Below, piece by piece: positions 25,853-39,483 of a stretch of 64,000 nucleotides of DNA. The notes below the pieces were generated by a model. The model searched no databases. It had not been told where the DNA came from and saw only the letters and a program-made list of their open reading frames with translations. The stretch's first letter is position 1, and every line of letters begins with the position of its first letter. Source of the stretch: Certhia americana (Eukaryota > Chordata > Aves > Passeriformes > Certhiidae); assembly GCA_018697195.1 (NCBI GenBank), contig CM031857.1, positions 91,080,461-91,144,460 on the forward strand, read 5' to 3'. A program made the position numbers and the translations under genes.

Positions 25853-28478
25853 AATTTTAGTCCTGACATTACCAAACTACCTCTTCATAGCTCATTTTTA
25901 GCTGGCAATGCCTTTTTACACTAATGAAGCTTTTCTGCTCCAACTTCTTGAACTGAAAAGTTATTTTTATATATTCCGTATCTGCTGTAATTCCCAGGAA
26001 ATAAGGAATTAGAGTAAGATGTTTAATATTAATTTCATTTAAGAGAGTGGTTAACTTGCATAGCTTAGAAGTCTTAAGACGAAAATCCTGACAAGACTCC
26101 TACTGATTTTAATCAGACTGGATTTCACTGCTCTATTACTCAAAGCAGCAACACGACACAGAAGAGGTTTACCGTGCAAAGGCTTTCTTTTCCATGTTGT
26201 TAGATAGATTATTCCAATTAGTTTTAAACGTGTCTCACTTTGAGGAGTAAAGCTCATAAGAATTGGCCAAATTGCCTCAGTTGAAACTCAGTTTTAATAA
26301 AAAGCAGCTCCTTTAGCTAACACATAAAAACACTGTCCCACAAATACATGCTGAGACCGGTGCCAGTCCTACAGCAGCCAGCAAGGGAACAGGCTTGTAA
26401 AGACATTTATAGGCAAATAGCCTCCAACAATGGGAAATGCTAACCCTGCACACAATATCTGCTGGTTTTTATTTGCTTGGACGTGCACTTCACATCAATC
26501 AAAATATTAGTACCAAAGAGAAAGCTCTGCGTGGATTTTCTTATAAGCTCCACAGCAAAACACATTCAGTCTTTAAAAGACAGCCCACTGACACCAAGCA
26601 GATGAAGAAAAGCACACAGCAAAACAAATACCCTTTTCTGCTAAAAAAATTATGTTGAGCCCAGATCTATGTTCATAAAAAAAGAAAATAAATCCCAGGT
26701 TCCCCCTCCTGAGCATTGTGACAGATGCCACCAGGAACAACAATAGCTCCCAGCTACGTGCTGGACCGTGTATCACTAAGTGGCTTGTGTATTATGGCTT
26801 AGAGACTCCTGCCCTAGTTGGCTTGTATTTAAAGGTAAAAAAGGTCATGGGCTATTTAGCACCTGCACAACTGAGAAGCAGACTGAGGCTGAGAAGTCTG
26901 TAATGCCATCTTCATTCCACAGAAGGCATACCAGTGATGATCAGGTGACAGTACATTGGTGTCTCACCTATGAACCAAAGCAGTCTTCTTGCAGACGCCT
27001 CTGGAATTCTAACAAAGAGGAAATCTTCAATTGCCTCACATATTTTGGTCTTGACACATTAATTAGCATTTTTTGTGTATGCAAACAACCTCATTGAAAA
27101 TACTTAGTATGATATTCACAGCCTCATTTTTCACATGTATCTTTTATCTATATCAATCTAGTTTATAAGTTATCCCCTGAAAAGAAAACTTTTTCATAAA
27201 GTTCTTAGTGGAAACACACTGCAATGTACACAACTTTGCCAATTAAAAGTAAACTTCTGTTAAGACATTGAATCTGATAAAGCTTCTTGGAGAATATAAA
27301 ACAGCTCCAAGAATCAAGGAACTTACTAAACATAAATGGAAGACTTCTCCCCAGAAATGCAATGGTACTCTTCTACCTAGCAATAAAAGCAGCTTCTTAG
27401 AGACAGGTTTCAGTTTCTTAGTTTTTAATTGAGATTTTTAAAGGTTGCATTTGTACACTATCAAGGAATAGAAAGAACTCAATCCAAACAGCATTAACTT
27501 GTTTTTCTGAAAAGTCACTTAATTTGAAACAGTATAGTTATTATACCAATGAATACCCCCAAAGTTTCCCTTGTACATTACTTTTGAAATCTTGTATTTA
27601 CACAGTTCTGACTAGTGGAAGCAAAGGGCTAATACATGTAGCTGAAGTTACACTGTGGGTCTGAGTATAACTGAAGTTACCAGACATACAAGTGTTTAAG
27701 AGAAATGTTGTTTTTCCCTCTTCTGATGCAGGTGATGAGTCATCAGTGGTCCTAATAATGTAACCTGAGCATCCTGTTCCAGTAACGTTGCAGATGTATA
27801 TAATTCAGTTAAAGCTGTCACTTTCAATAATGCCACTAAACAGTACCTAGAAAGGAGTTTATGTATGGAAAACAATGAAATTTAACATTTTGAACATTTC
27901 CTTCAAAGAGCATGAGTGTAACAGATGAGCATTTCAAGTACCTATGAGTGCAACAGCTGATACTGTGCTTTGCAGCCCTGTTACAGGTGTTAGAATTGGC
28001 ACATCACAGTCACTTTGCTGTCTTTTCAGCTGCCTTGCAATTTCAGACGCAAAAACACTAAAAATCAGGTAAATTGAGAAAATGACACATTTTATTATTT
28101 GAAAGAATTAAAAAATATTTTCCTACTCCTTAAGTATGTCATTTTAGGTAAGTTTGGATTAAGGAGACTTCAAATGCAGTTAGTTGTCACCTGTACTCTT
28201 TGATTTTTCAAAAACTGAGAAGAGTCATGATAGTCCCTTACTTTTGTAAAAGCTTTGTCTTTAGCACCCTCATGGCTATTTCCCACCACTTCAGCAATTA
28301 CAGCTCCCAAAATGTAACACTACCAAATCTTGAGACCACAAAATGTTTCCTCTGCTGCATCATGCCACGAGGCTGAAAAACCCTGCATGAAAATATTATA
28401 TTCCAAACAGACCTGAACAGGGGGGGAAAAAAAATCTTAACAAATAAAGAAGAGGTGTCAACCATTTGACCTATAGAG

Positions 28479-28495
28479 AAAAAAAAAAAAAAAAA
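28479..28495. repeat. Poly-A run, 17 bases
   Basis: A17, about 60 bp beyond a separate G-run/A-run junction at about 28,420-28,434. Confidence 0.9.
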
Positions 28496-30929
28496 GCAAA
28501 AACAATTGCTTTATGTAAACAGGCCTCCAAGCACATCACTCCTCAAATCCAGTGCCACACAGAGAGAACAACATAACAGGTACTGAGAAAATATAGACAT
28601 TTTTTAAAAAAATCTAAAAACTGGATTTTTTAAAAAAATTGGTATTATTAGTAAAGACTCATGATTGCCTTTCATGCCTCCATTCGTCTGCAGGATCTTT
28701 TGCATTTTGCAAGCTCTGATGAAGAATAGGAGAGGGAAGTCTGAATTACACCCACCATTTGAATTGAGGCAAGAGTAAACACAAGTTGGTCTGATGTTAC
28801 TGTGTTTCCATCTCACTTGTGCTCTGCCTCAAGCTGAATTTTGCATGCTGGTTCACCTATCACTCTCAAGCTCGACTCTTAAAGCTTTCAAGATGCAGTA
28901 TCTTTTCTCTGTGTGCACACTTACAGACACAGTGAAGACCTGATATTAATTACAACTTCTAGGAAGACACTGCAGTAAAAATATTGCTATTAATATAGTA
29001 TCGACAGCACAGCAGATGAGTTCCTGGGGAGGGAGAGGGAATTAAAACTTCAGCAACAGCAACATATGGTTTAAATAAAAGCAGAAAGATGCTCTCCATC
29101 ATTCAGTATTATTAGTCTGCATGAGAGACTAACACCCCTCACATTTGCTTTCAGAAGTCAAAAATAACAAGGGAGAAGACTCCAACATTGTCTTCCATGG
29201 CGGCATTTCACTTTCCCGTGAGAAGACTATAAGGATTAGTTTCACAGAACAAGGCACTATGGCTCCCCTTACCAACAGAAAAAAAAATACTTGCTGGTTT
29301 TCTTGAAAAAACATTTGAATAAGAATTAAAACTAGAGGAAAGCATCTTCTCATTTTAAATGTTCACCATGTTATGACACTAGTTCTTTTCGGAGCAGACT
29401 CTTTTTAGCAGTCCCTTGATAAAGTCACAAAATCTGAACATTGCATGAATTAAGAACAATGATTTGTTAAAAATCAAACCCCAATAAAATATCCACAAAC
29501 AGTGATTCAGTCAATCCTCAATACTAGGAACAACAATATTAAATATGGCACAGAAAACCTTTCACACTTCGTTTACCTATGAAGTTTATGAACTTCAGCA
29601 GAAAATTGTCTACCACTAAGTTTCTCATGTAGTCTCTGCTTAGTTCTGGGAAAGCTCCTTTCCCAGTCTACACACTGCTCTCTTCAAGTCAAAAGAAAAC
29701 AAACATACCTTTTTTTGAAAACCACATCCCACTTTTTCCAGGGATAAAGAATAACATCATGCGTTTGCAGTTTCAATTAACAGCTTGCTGTCATACCAGA
29801 CATAGGTGTAATCCCCAGTTACAAACCTGCTACTTCTCAGGCCAGGAAACTTAGTCCAGAACTTCTTTCACTAAACCTCCCTTTTACTTACACTGCAGTG
29901 ACAGAAGGGCAGCAGCCACAGCTAAAAGATGAAATTAGCATAGTCAAGTATGTGCAGGCTAATATGGCAGCCTCATGCCTATGAAGTACATTTCTACACT
30001 CAGCTCCTGGTCTATCTTCACTGCTTTCATTTCAACCCCTGCAGTTTAGTAAGCTTCCTTTGTCCATAAACCAGTCGACCATTGATTCACTGACACTTCA
30101 GCAGAATAAGCATGCAACTTTCAACCCAGCACAGCTCTCCTCTGAATTTCTGGGGAGAGGAAGTAGCAATTTCCCATTTGAAACCCTCCAGATGACACAA
30201 CAGAGAACCATCTTTCCTCTGACTTCCTATTCCAGGCCTGCCTTCCCAGGACTGCTTTGTTTCTTCTTCTACCACAGAAGCACAGTGCTCTTAGCCTGGC
30301 TTAAACCACTGAGACAGAATCGAGTACACTCAGCTCACCTTTAGCAGTGATTTGTTTCATTAGAGATTTCATTAAGAACAAGCTAGAGACTGCACAAACT
30401 CTTAAGTAGTCTGTTTAACAAACTGCACCAATTCCCTGCAGGAAACAAGTTCACATTTTCTTGCTCCTATTCTAATAGTCATGGACAACAAGAAAATTGA
30501 AACAAGCACAGATCTCCACTAGGAAGTCAGAATATGTGTGAATTCCCTTCAGTTTTCTCTTGTAGCCTAGATACGCACACCTTATTTCCAGAGAAATCTT
30601 ATCTGATCAACCCTGATATCATCCTCTGGAATTACTGCAGGGTTTTGTGGTTTTTGCATCTTTCCTTGTTGCCTTCCAAAGAAACCTCATTCTGGCTGAG
30701 ACGTCACTGGTACAAAAGCAAAATGATTACTCTAATCACCATGTCCTGTTAAGTCAGAGCAGACTATGAATCATTCTACAGTAGCAACGTCATTGGTTCA
30801 TTCCAGCTAGGACAAAGGAGTCTTAGCCTATTTTATAATTGTGTATTAAAGGCAAAACCGTATTTTAGTGAATTCCACCTTTCCAGTTTTGGAACATCTT
30901 TCCAGCATAGAGGTTTGCATAAATATATT

Positions 30930-30966
30930 TAGGTATTTAATTACCTAATTAAATTAATTAACTAGG
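30930..30966. promoter_or_regulatory. Clustered TAATTA motifs with near-palindrome
   Basis: AGGTATTTAATTACCT is a near-perfect palindrome followed by TAATTAAATTAATTAA. TAATTA is the core recognised by many homeodomain proteins. This is only a motif observation in AT-rich DNA and could be chance. Confidence 0.2.
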
Positions 30967-31596
30967 AGGCTTTATAAAAACATTTTTCAAAATGAAATGA
31001 AGATGTGTTAATAAAAACCAAATGCATGCAGATGCAACTGCTAATCAAATTATAAAATTACAGTCCACCCGCACTAGTACCAAGGCAAAGCTTCTATTCA
31101 TATATGAACTATGTGACAACTTCCTGCATAGGTAAATAGAAGATCAGATGGGACAGTAAAAAAAAAAAAAAATGTATTCTTAGTCCCAGCAGCTGTAAAC
31201 TAGGGGCTTTCTGCTTATGGTCCACAGCAACAAAAGTACTGTGATATTGTGCAGAGGTATTTTTTACTTGCTTCTAAGTAGTTTATCAAAACCATGATTT
31301 TAAAACTGCAGAAAGGTAGGTCAGGTTTCTCTGGGATGGCTATTTTTTGCTAAACAATTAATTCATGAAGTGAATTTAATTTCTTATATCTAGCATCAGT
31401 CCTCCCAAGTACAGGTTTTCACTGGCTGCTCTTAAACATTTGTTTTCTTGGCGACATCAGCCCCCTCCAGTGAACCCTCAGTGACTCCTTCTCTTGGGCT
31501 CCCTGCCCTACTCTCATTGTTAGAGATGAGATACAAATGCTGAAATTCTCGAAGCACCTAATAGTCTGGCAGCCAGATATGTGATGTTTTTCTCAC

Positions 31597-31795
31597 CTGC
31601 CGTGATTTCTGTCACCTCTTGCTTATCTTGCACAAGCAGCATGGTATCTGACACCACAACCTGATGGTTGGTATCTTCTTCTTTCTCCTCATTAGGCTGG
31701 TTGGCTGTTGCAAAACAGTTGCAGCTTCCAGTTTCTTTGCACAGGATCAGGGTCCGATACCAGAAATCAGACATGAAAACTCTGTGAGCTGACTT
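31597..31795 (-). CDS. Candidate 199-nt coding exon of the minus gene
   Basis: Minus strand: strong acceptor (TTTCTGTTTGTTTTTGTATTCCAG) and strong donor (GGCAG/GTGAGAA). Two frames stop early; the only open one enters in phase 0 and gives 66 codons plus one base. It starts KSAHRVFMSDFWYRTL and ends QDKQEVTEITA, with an acidic middle (PNEEKEEDTNH). The composition and single open frame favour a real exon. It joins in phase with the 39.4 kb candidate upstream. If translation instead starts here, the first ATG (residue 8) has a weak context. I do not recognise a family, and a long non-coding RNA is possible. Confidence 0.38.
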
Positions 31796-32779
31796 CTGGA
31801 ATACAAAAACAAACAGAAAATCACTTCCTGCAAAACATAAGGAAGAAACTTAGCTACTGAAAGAAGAGACTCAAATGTTAAGGACAACAATTGCATACAG
31901 ATTATCAAGTCTTTGATTTCATTTGAAGAAAAAATATGCAGTTTACAATAGTCATCCATGGTATAGTACCCAAAGTAAAAAGTTTGAGTTCCCTGTAGTT
32001 TCTCAAAATGCTTATATCAAAGGTCAGGAAGCTAACAGAGAAAGTCAAAGAAAAAATCAATATACAAATATAAAATCACCTGTGATTTGCATAAAGGAAA
32101 AAAAAAGAATCAATATCACTCTGTATTTCTAGCAGAACAAGTCAATGTTCATCTTAAAAGCACCTACTAAAACCAATTTTAACTCGGTGAAAGAACACTC
32201 CAGAACATGGGTTATCAAAAAAGTGAAAGAAAAAAAAATTATAAAAAAGGACAAGGTATTACAATTGCCATTATATGGGAGGCTGAAATTACAGTTCAAA
32301 GTTTTCGTAAAAATTTAACTGAATGAAACCTTGACACTTGAAATCTGGCAGGAAAAGGAGATGCATTGTTTTTTAAAACAGCACCTAGGTCCTTCACCCC
32401 TGCCCTCTTCTTGAGCAAAAGGAAGGGGTAACAGTTCCCTTAGCCTAGAAGAAGCTGGAAATTACTATTTCACTAGAAAATACCAGGCTTATTATATGTG
32501 TTTGCAGGTAAGAGCAAGCACATCCTTAAACACCTGCAAGCTTCTCAGTTTAGGCCAGAGAACTACAGGGAGGTTTGTTTTTTAACATAAACAAAAATCA
32601 ACCCCTTCTTGAGATAACAACTAAAACAGCATTAACTGTGAAAGATTTTGTCCACATGAGGAAACATCTTGATCTTTCCAAATAATCATTGTTAAAGGTA
32701 GCTGGGAACTCTGCAAAGTTCAATCATTGAACAGTTTGGGGCATAAGGGACTGACAAAGTCAGAAATTCCAATCCTCCT
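31796..32779. other. Intron-like sequence, no feature
   Basis: AT-rich, lying between the 31.7 kb exon candidate and the CR1 element. Nothing else seen. Confidence 0.5.
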
Positions 32780-34720
32780 GCAAAGAGCAACTCAGACAGG
32801 TTGCTCAGAACCCTGTCCAACCTGACCTTGAATGTTTCCAGAGATGGGACATCAACAACTTCTCTGGGCAACTTGTTCCAATACTTCACCACCTGACTGT
32901 GAAAAAAACCCAACAAACAAAACCCAAACTAACCAAACAAAAAGCACCTCCTTTCTAACAAATAATCTAAAATCAATCTTTCTTTGGTTTAAAAATATTA
33001 CCCCTTTTTCTATCTCCAAATGCCCTTGTAGAAAGTCCCTCTCCAGACTTCCCACATGCTCACTCAGGTACTGGAAGGTGCTGTAAGATCTCTCTGGAGC
33101 CTTCTCTACTCCAGGCTGAACAACCCCAACCATCTCAGCCTCTCTTCACAAGAGATGTGTTCCAACCCTGTGACCATCTTCATGGCCCTCCTCTGGACTA
33201 ATTTCAACATGTCCATGTTTTCTTGATGTTGGAGACCCCAGAGCTGGATGCAGTTCTTCAGGTGGGATCTCACCAAGGGGCAGAATCCCCTCTCTCAACC
33301 TGCTGCCCACACTACTTTTGACGTGGCCCAGGATTCAATTGGCTTCCTGGGCTGCAGGGGCACATGGCTGGGCTGTGTCCAGCAGCACCTGGACACTGCC
33401 TCATCCACAAGCACCCCCAAGTCCTTCTCAACAGGGCAACTCATCTCCTCAGCTCAGTCTGGGACCAGATTGTCCTCACCCATGTGCAGAACTTTGCCTT
33501 TGGCCTTGTTAATCCACATGAGATTCCCAGGGGCCCATTTAGTGAGCTCATCCAGGTCCCTCTGGATGGATACATATCCTGCCCTTCAGATGTGTCAACA
33601 GCAGCACTCAGCTTGGTGTCATCTGCAAAGTTGCAGGAGGTGCACTCAATCCCTGTGTCGTTAGTGAAGATATTAAGTAACACTGATCCCAGTGCAGACC
33701 CCTGAGGGTCACTGCTTGTCACTGACGTCCATCAGGACTCTGAGCCACTGACACTACCCTCTGTACATGACCATCCAGCCAATTCCTCAACCACTGAACA
33801 GGCCACCAACTTGCTCCAGTTTAGAGAGAAGAATGTTATGGAGCACCATGTCAAAGGCTTTACAGAAGTCCAGATAAACGACATCTGTAACCTCTCCCTT
33901 GTCACTTGATGTGGCCACTCCATCACAGAGGGCCACTAGGTTGGTCAGGCAGGGCTTGCCCTTGGTGAAATCATACTGGCTGTCCCAAATCACCTCCCTG
34001 TCCTCCATGTGCCTGAGCACAGCTTCCAGAAGGATCTGTTCTGTGATCTTCCAGGCACAGAGCTGAGGCTGAAAGGTTGGTAGCTCCCAGGGTCCTCTTT
34101 TCTACACTTTTTAAGGATGGGCACAATGTTTTCCTTTTTCCAGTCACCTGGGACTTCACCTGACTGCCATGACTTCAAATCACACAGAATGGCTCGACAA
34201 CAATATCAGCCAGTTCTCGCAAGACTCTGGGATGCATCTTACCAGGTCCACACATTTAAGTTCCCCAGGTGGTCACAAACCTGATCTTACCCTACAGTGG
34301 GAGGAACTTTGCTGCCCTGGTCCCCATCTTGCAGTTCATCTACTCGAAAAGCGTGGGAATAGAGGCTGCCAGTGAAGCCTGGGCACCACAGCCTTCTCCT
34401 CATCCACTGTTACCAGTTTGCCTTGCTTATCATCAGGGATACACTTTCTTTGACTTTCCTTTTTCTGGCTGACACACCAGTAGAATCCCTCCTTGTTAGT
34501 CTTTGCATCCCTTGCCAAGTTCAGCTCCAGTTTCACCCTGGCATTCCTCACCACAACACTACAACTGGACTGTACCCCTGTATTCTTCACAGGATAACCT
34601 GTCCTTGCTTCCCCTGTACTCTTCAGGAAATTACACCACATCCAGAGATGGCTTTGTTCCCACTCTCCACCAGAAGGCATATAGGCAAGAAAAATAATAG
34701 TCCAAATCTCCAAGCACAAG
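32780..34720 (-). mobile_element. CR1 LINE, 5'-truncated, inactive
   Basis: A minus-strand CR1 non-LTR retrotransposon covering the second part of the element. In minus-strand order: a linker with LELNLARDAKTNKEGFY (about 34,530-34,470), reverse transcriptase blocks ([11 protein letters not shown] near 33,880-33,850 and FADDTKLS near 33,629-33,606), then the C-terminal LPREVVDVPSLETFKVRLD (about 32,871-32,815). These pieces fall in different frames and include stops, so it is an old dead copy. The 5' part is missing, as is typical. The distal 3' octamer tail is not recognisable. An A-rich expansion (32,895-32,945) sits inside the tail region. Edges are approximate. Confidence 0.93.
33441..34020 (-). 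pseudogene. Broken CR1 reverse transcriptase core
   Basis: The palm portion of the CR1 reverse transcriptase. The catalytic FADD box lies at 33,629-33,618 and the YLDF box at 33,876-33,865. The two are in separate frames (33,787-34,020 and 33,441-33,722), so at least one frameshift separates them. In an active element one polypeptide would carry both and copy its own RNA at the target site. This copy cannot do so. Confidence 0.9.
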
Positions 34721-37700
34721 GGACCTGACAGGCTTTTCCAAGTCTATCTGGAAAGCACCAGGCCCAAGCAGGAGAGATATGCATCTCCTTGGGCAAATTT
34801 AATGCTTTTTAGGTAAGAAACAGACGCACAATCTTCGTTTGCCCTGCAAGCATCAAAATCCAAGTGTTTCTAGTGTATTTGTTTCTTGCTGCTGATTAAT
34901 TTGAGTAAAAGCATCACTCCAGATATGGATATTAACAGTAAGTCTGCATTCTCTGTATTACATTTAAAGGTGTCAGTTTTATAGACTTGAACAAAGTAAA
35001 CTCCATTTAAAAAGCCTTTTTAATATAAAGGGCTATCTGCTTTTAAAAAGGCAAAAAAAGACTCAAATTATTTAGCACCAGATTCCTCAGGAATCACCCA
35101 TGAAGAATAAAGTACTCTCTCTGGCACTTACTGCAATACTTCAACAGAAGAGAAGATTTCCAGATAAAACACCCTTTAAGTGTTACAGCGAGGTGTATCT
35201 TCTCCCCAGTTTAAAGGGAGCAATTTTGTTTTATTTTAGCCAATATACTGCCATTTCCTCAGTTCTCTTTGCCTGTTTCCAGCCTTTGGCTTTGCAGTGT
35301 TTGTCAGAGGATGGGTAATGGAGTTAAAAGCAAAATTGCTCAACTCCTCCAATAGCTGCTGAACTGAACAGGTTCATTGCACACATCCTCCTTGTCACAC
35401 AGAAAGTGGCAAACACTTCCAGCTGTACTAATGCACATTCTGCCAGTAAATAATATATGTAGCAAATAGGACACAGTTTTAAGATGCTTCTGCCTCTACA
35501 TCTGTCTGGTATGCCATGTGCAATGACAGGCACAAGTGTGCACATGCAGGTACCTGAACAGCACAAGGGGTTTCACAAAAAAAGCGCTTCCTAGCAATTA
35601 ATTTTTTTTTTTAAATTCTGTGGAACAGGGGGATTCTTTCCATTACCCTTACATGTGAGACACTAAATATATTTTATTTCTTAAAGCCATTTAGCAAAGT
35701 TTAAAGTTCTCCACTTTCTACCCCAAGAATTGGTGGAAAGATGGGGAAGTCTCTGCAGGAGACAAGAAACACAGAAACTTCCAGCAGTTTTTCTCCCTGC
35801 TCTTGTGCAAGGGGAACAAAAAAGCAGCTGGATCAGAAGTCAGCAAATTACTCTAGGAACAATTTTCTAACTTATTGCCTTTCTTTAAGGAATGGAAACT
35901 CATGAAGATTACCACAAACATGAAGTTAAAGACACAATGTTAAAGACATTTATGAACTTAATCCTTCATTATTTTCTGATCCACTGACCATCTTGATTTT
36001 AAGAATGGTAAAAGTGAACTTAGATCTTAAGAAAGCACAGTAGGAACTCCAGGAGCAAAGATGTTGGGGAAAAAAAAATACATGAGGGCTGAGATATAGT
36101 CACTGTATATGTTTGTGACACTTCCATGAAGAGAGGCAGCTTGCACATTCATGAAACTACTTGACCAAGATTGTCTAGAAAGAGGGAAACATAAAAAAGA
36201 GAGGAAAAAAGAAATCACAAACAATCCCAACTTTTTCTTTTGGTTATGAGTCAATACAAGATGTTTCAAATAGTCAAGGCATCCCTGATGGATATATCTC
36301 CACTTGGATCACTGCAGTGACACTGAAGACACAAGTAGCTTTATTTGCACTGGTAGACTTCACTGCAGCCAGGACCCTCTACCCGTGGGCCCATGAGCTA
36401 TACATAATAATATTCTTAATACCCTTAATTCTTCACTCCACATCACTCCTTAATTAAGGTGCAAATGCTTCCTGAAACATTGCTCATGAAATCAGACAAA
36501 AGAACATTTTTTGAAAGCAAGAAGTCCTATTTCAACACTTCATTGAATTTACTTCAGTTTTCCATCCAAAATCCCCCTTTAATTCAAGAATAACATTGCA
36601 AAGGCAGTAGTTAATTATTATCTTCAAATGTAACCAGATTACGTAAGGCACACAGTTATTTCAGAAACTTAAATCCACGTTCTGCAGCCACTACACCAAG
36701 GCAGTTGAACCCAACTCCCAGGGTCCCCATCACCCTCAATCCAGGCACTGTTACTAGATCACTGTTGCTGACACATGATGCAATTTCTCAGCAGTTTCCC
36801 TGGGAAGGGCATTATTTCTAGTCAGGTGTAACACAAACATTTAAATATATCTCACTTCTAAGACATTTGTCCGATATTTTCAGACTGTCTTATGAATTAC
36901 CTCCCTCAGCACTTAATCAGTGCAGTATTTTACCATGCTTTCATCATTGTTCCATTTAAGTCACTGAGAAATAAAATGAATTTGTGTGGGGAAAACTGCT
37001 CCTAATTTAGCACTTCCTAAGATTTCACACACTTATTTTCCACACACATCATGACACTTTATGCCAATGCCCTTAAAGAAAAACTGTTCAATATCCAGTC
37101 TGGATAGCAGGCTTAAACTTAGTAATTCAACAAGCTCAGTACGCCCACATCAATAGAGATAGCAGAGTCCAGGTGATGATGTAAGAGCTCATCCATGTAC
37201 CCTGCAGGAGAATTGGACTGAACTGGATACCAATATCTGTATAAGAGTATCTATTTTAGAATGGATTAAAATACACTGAGTGGTATTTAAACCTGTCAAT
37301 ATTGTTCTCATGAGAATCTTATTTCAGGTGCATTATCTGTCTGCAGAATTCTTCACAATTTTTGTGCTTTGTAATGCTGGCCAGCCATTCTTCCCATTGC
37401 AAGGGGAAAGTACAAAATACATCAGACACACATTATAGCCCATGTTCCTCCCATCCAGGATCAGACACAAAACTGAGATGACTAAGTTAAGAACCTACTT
37501 AACCCACATGACTGCAGCATTCCCTGGAGTAAGAGAGATGGGCATCCTCTGTGGCTCATCAGCCCCTTACTTCAACTCCAGAGAGCCCAAGGAAACTGCA
37601 GATGAACCTCAGTTTGTATAATGAAAAGTCCCACTTCTGTATGCATTTCCAACAGAGCGCTACAAAGAATGAGTCACATAATAAAAACTATAAAACACTT

Positions 37701-39343
37701 TAGGATTTCAGTAAAGTCCATGAAATGACTCAAGTTCTTCCTATAGAGATATTGTATTTCTACTCTTGCCCTTCTCCCAGTCCTTTCACATTTTTCTCAG
37801 AAAGATGAAGAGGAAAAATCAGCAGCAACAAAGCCCCTTTCTAATTTCTCTCTGGGGCATGTAGAATACCCTTGCATGTTTTAAGTCAAAATCAACTTAA
37901 AGACTACATTTTTTCTCATTTTGGAGTTGTACTGTGATCAACATTTAACTTGAATACCAAGTAGTCCTTCAAAATAAAGGGTCTCATTTTGCATTTAAAA
38001 GCCTTTCACAAAGCATTAAAAGTCATCAACAGGCTTATGTAGAAAATACTAATTTCAAAGAAAATGCAAGACTATTTAGCAAGAGCTAATCTGAGACCTC
38101 TACAAAGGAAAAAAATCAAATGTGTTTCATAAGAGAAATGCTTTCTTATTTATTCAACTTTTCATCCTATAGGTAGCCCCTTCTTCATTGAGGAACCCTT
38201 ACAAGTTTCAATGAAGTCACTCAGCTGTCCTCCTTTTGGGGCAGAAAGACATAAGAAGCTTACTTTTGTTAGTCAACTCAGAATTGTGCATTGTATTTTA
38301 GGACTTCTAACAAAAAAAAAAAAAAGGAAGATAAACCTAGGGTGACAGAGGATAACTGAGCTCCCAAGACTTGAGCAACCTTCCCTACTGCCTGACTACC
38401 CACTCTGCACACAGGTACGGGAGGAGTTTCAAATACTCAGCCAAATTCTCTTCCTTTTCAGAGCTATGGGCCAGCACACACCAAGACATCCATGGGCCAT
38501 CAGAGCAGAGCACAAGAACAAGGAAACAACAGCTCCATGCAGGAATGAAATGAGGTATGGACAAAGCAACTGGCTGTAAGCAACCCCACCTGAGCTGCAT
38601 CTCACGTCCTACAGAAACCTGGATCTTATGTATGCCACACTTCCCCTTTGCAAACAGGAAAAAACAGGGGCCCTCAAATTTTATACAGTGTGGAATCTGG
38701 AAAGTGACTTCTTGTTCCTTCTGTCCAAACAATGTCTGATGTTGAATGCAAGACTTCCATACTTTCAGTGAATATAACCAAAAAAAATTCAGAGTCTGAG
38801 GAGTGTTAATGTAAATATGAGAAAACCTCCATGTTATAGAACTCCAGTTGCCTAGAGATCATTATTAGCAAAAGCATAATTTTCTTCGTCTTTAAAACTC
38901 CCACCAAACCACCTACATTCCTGAAAATGGAGCTTTTGGAATCAGATATCCAAACTTTTCCTCCTGCCCCCTCATACTGCCCCCACAACCCCAGCTTTCT
39001 TTCCCACTCATTTCTCTTTCCATCCATGAGACATCAAATGAAATACTGGCCTGAACACGGTGTCCTCTAAAGCAGCATGGAGAGCAGCTTATACTTCTCT
39101 AGAACAGTTCACTGTACCTACTTTCACTCAGATCACTTTTCAGAGATTTTTTTCCAAGACCCCAGAGAATGACAAGCCAGGTTTCATTTTTAGATTAAGC
39201 TTGAAACACAATAGAAGCTGATAGTGCTATGCAGTACTCTGTGGAGAATGAGGTGGGTTTGTACTTGACCCCTTATTTCAGGGGCCTGATAAATCCCCCC
39301 TTGCTCAAGCTGTTGTCATGATAAACCCAAGCTCCCATCTCAC
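34721..39343. other. Intron-like sequence, no firm gene
   Basis: AT-rich, with an A15-like run near 38,311 and scattered unsupported frames (115 codons minus at 38,385-38,732). No paired splice sites that fit the candidate transcript. Confidence 0.5.
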
Positions 39344-39483
39344 TAGTGCATTGTTCTGTGCACAAAGCTGTGACAAACACAAGATGCTGCCCACCAGCAT
39401 GGGGACACTGCACAAATGCCATTTGTTTAACTCAGAGGTCCCTGTAGCCAAGCACACAACTCCCAACTCCTCGGCTAATTCAG
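39344..39483 (-). CDS. Candidate 140-nt coding exon of the minus gene
   Basis: Minus strand: strong acceptor (CGTATTTGTCTTCTTTCAG), then 46 open codons and a moderate donor (GCACTA/GTGAGATG). Entered in phase 1 it reads from ELAEELGVVCLATG to LCAQNNAL and leaves in phase 0, matching the phase-0 entry of the 31.7 kb exon. The phase-1 entry also suits one open frame of the CpG-island first exon. The composition is protein-like, but the donor is not ideal and the same frame continues open for 14 more codons to a TGA, so it could instead be a terminal exon or chance. Confidence 0.27.

Larger units (their letters stand above)
21928..31596. other. No firm gene; probable intron of the minus transcription unit
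   Basis: Contains the weak 46-nt exon candidate at 22,768, a mixed microsatellite at 25.8 kb, homopolymer runs near 28.4 and 31.15 kb, and an AT palindrome cluster at 30.9 kb. Open frames of 113 and 131 codons overlap on opposite strands at 23.27-23.66 kb, without splice or family support. Many single splice-like sites occur (for example a plus donor CCCCAG/GTAAGTC at about 24,315), which shows how common chance sites are here. Confidence 0.45.
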
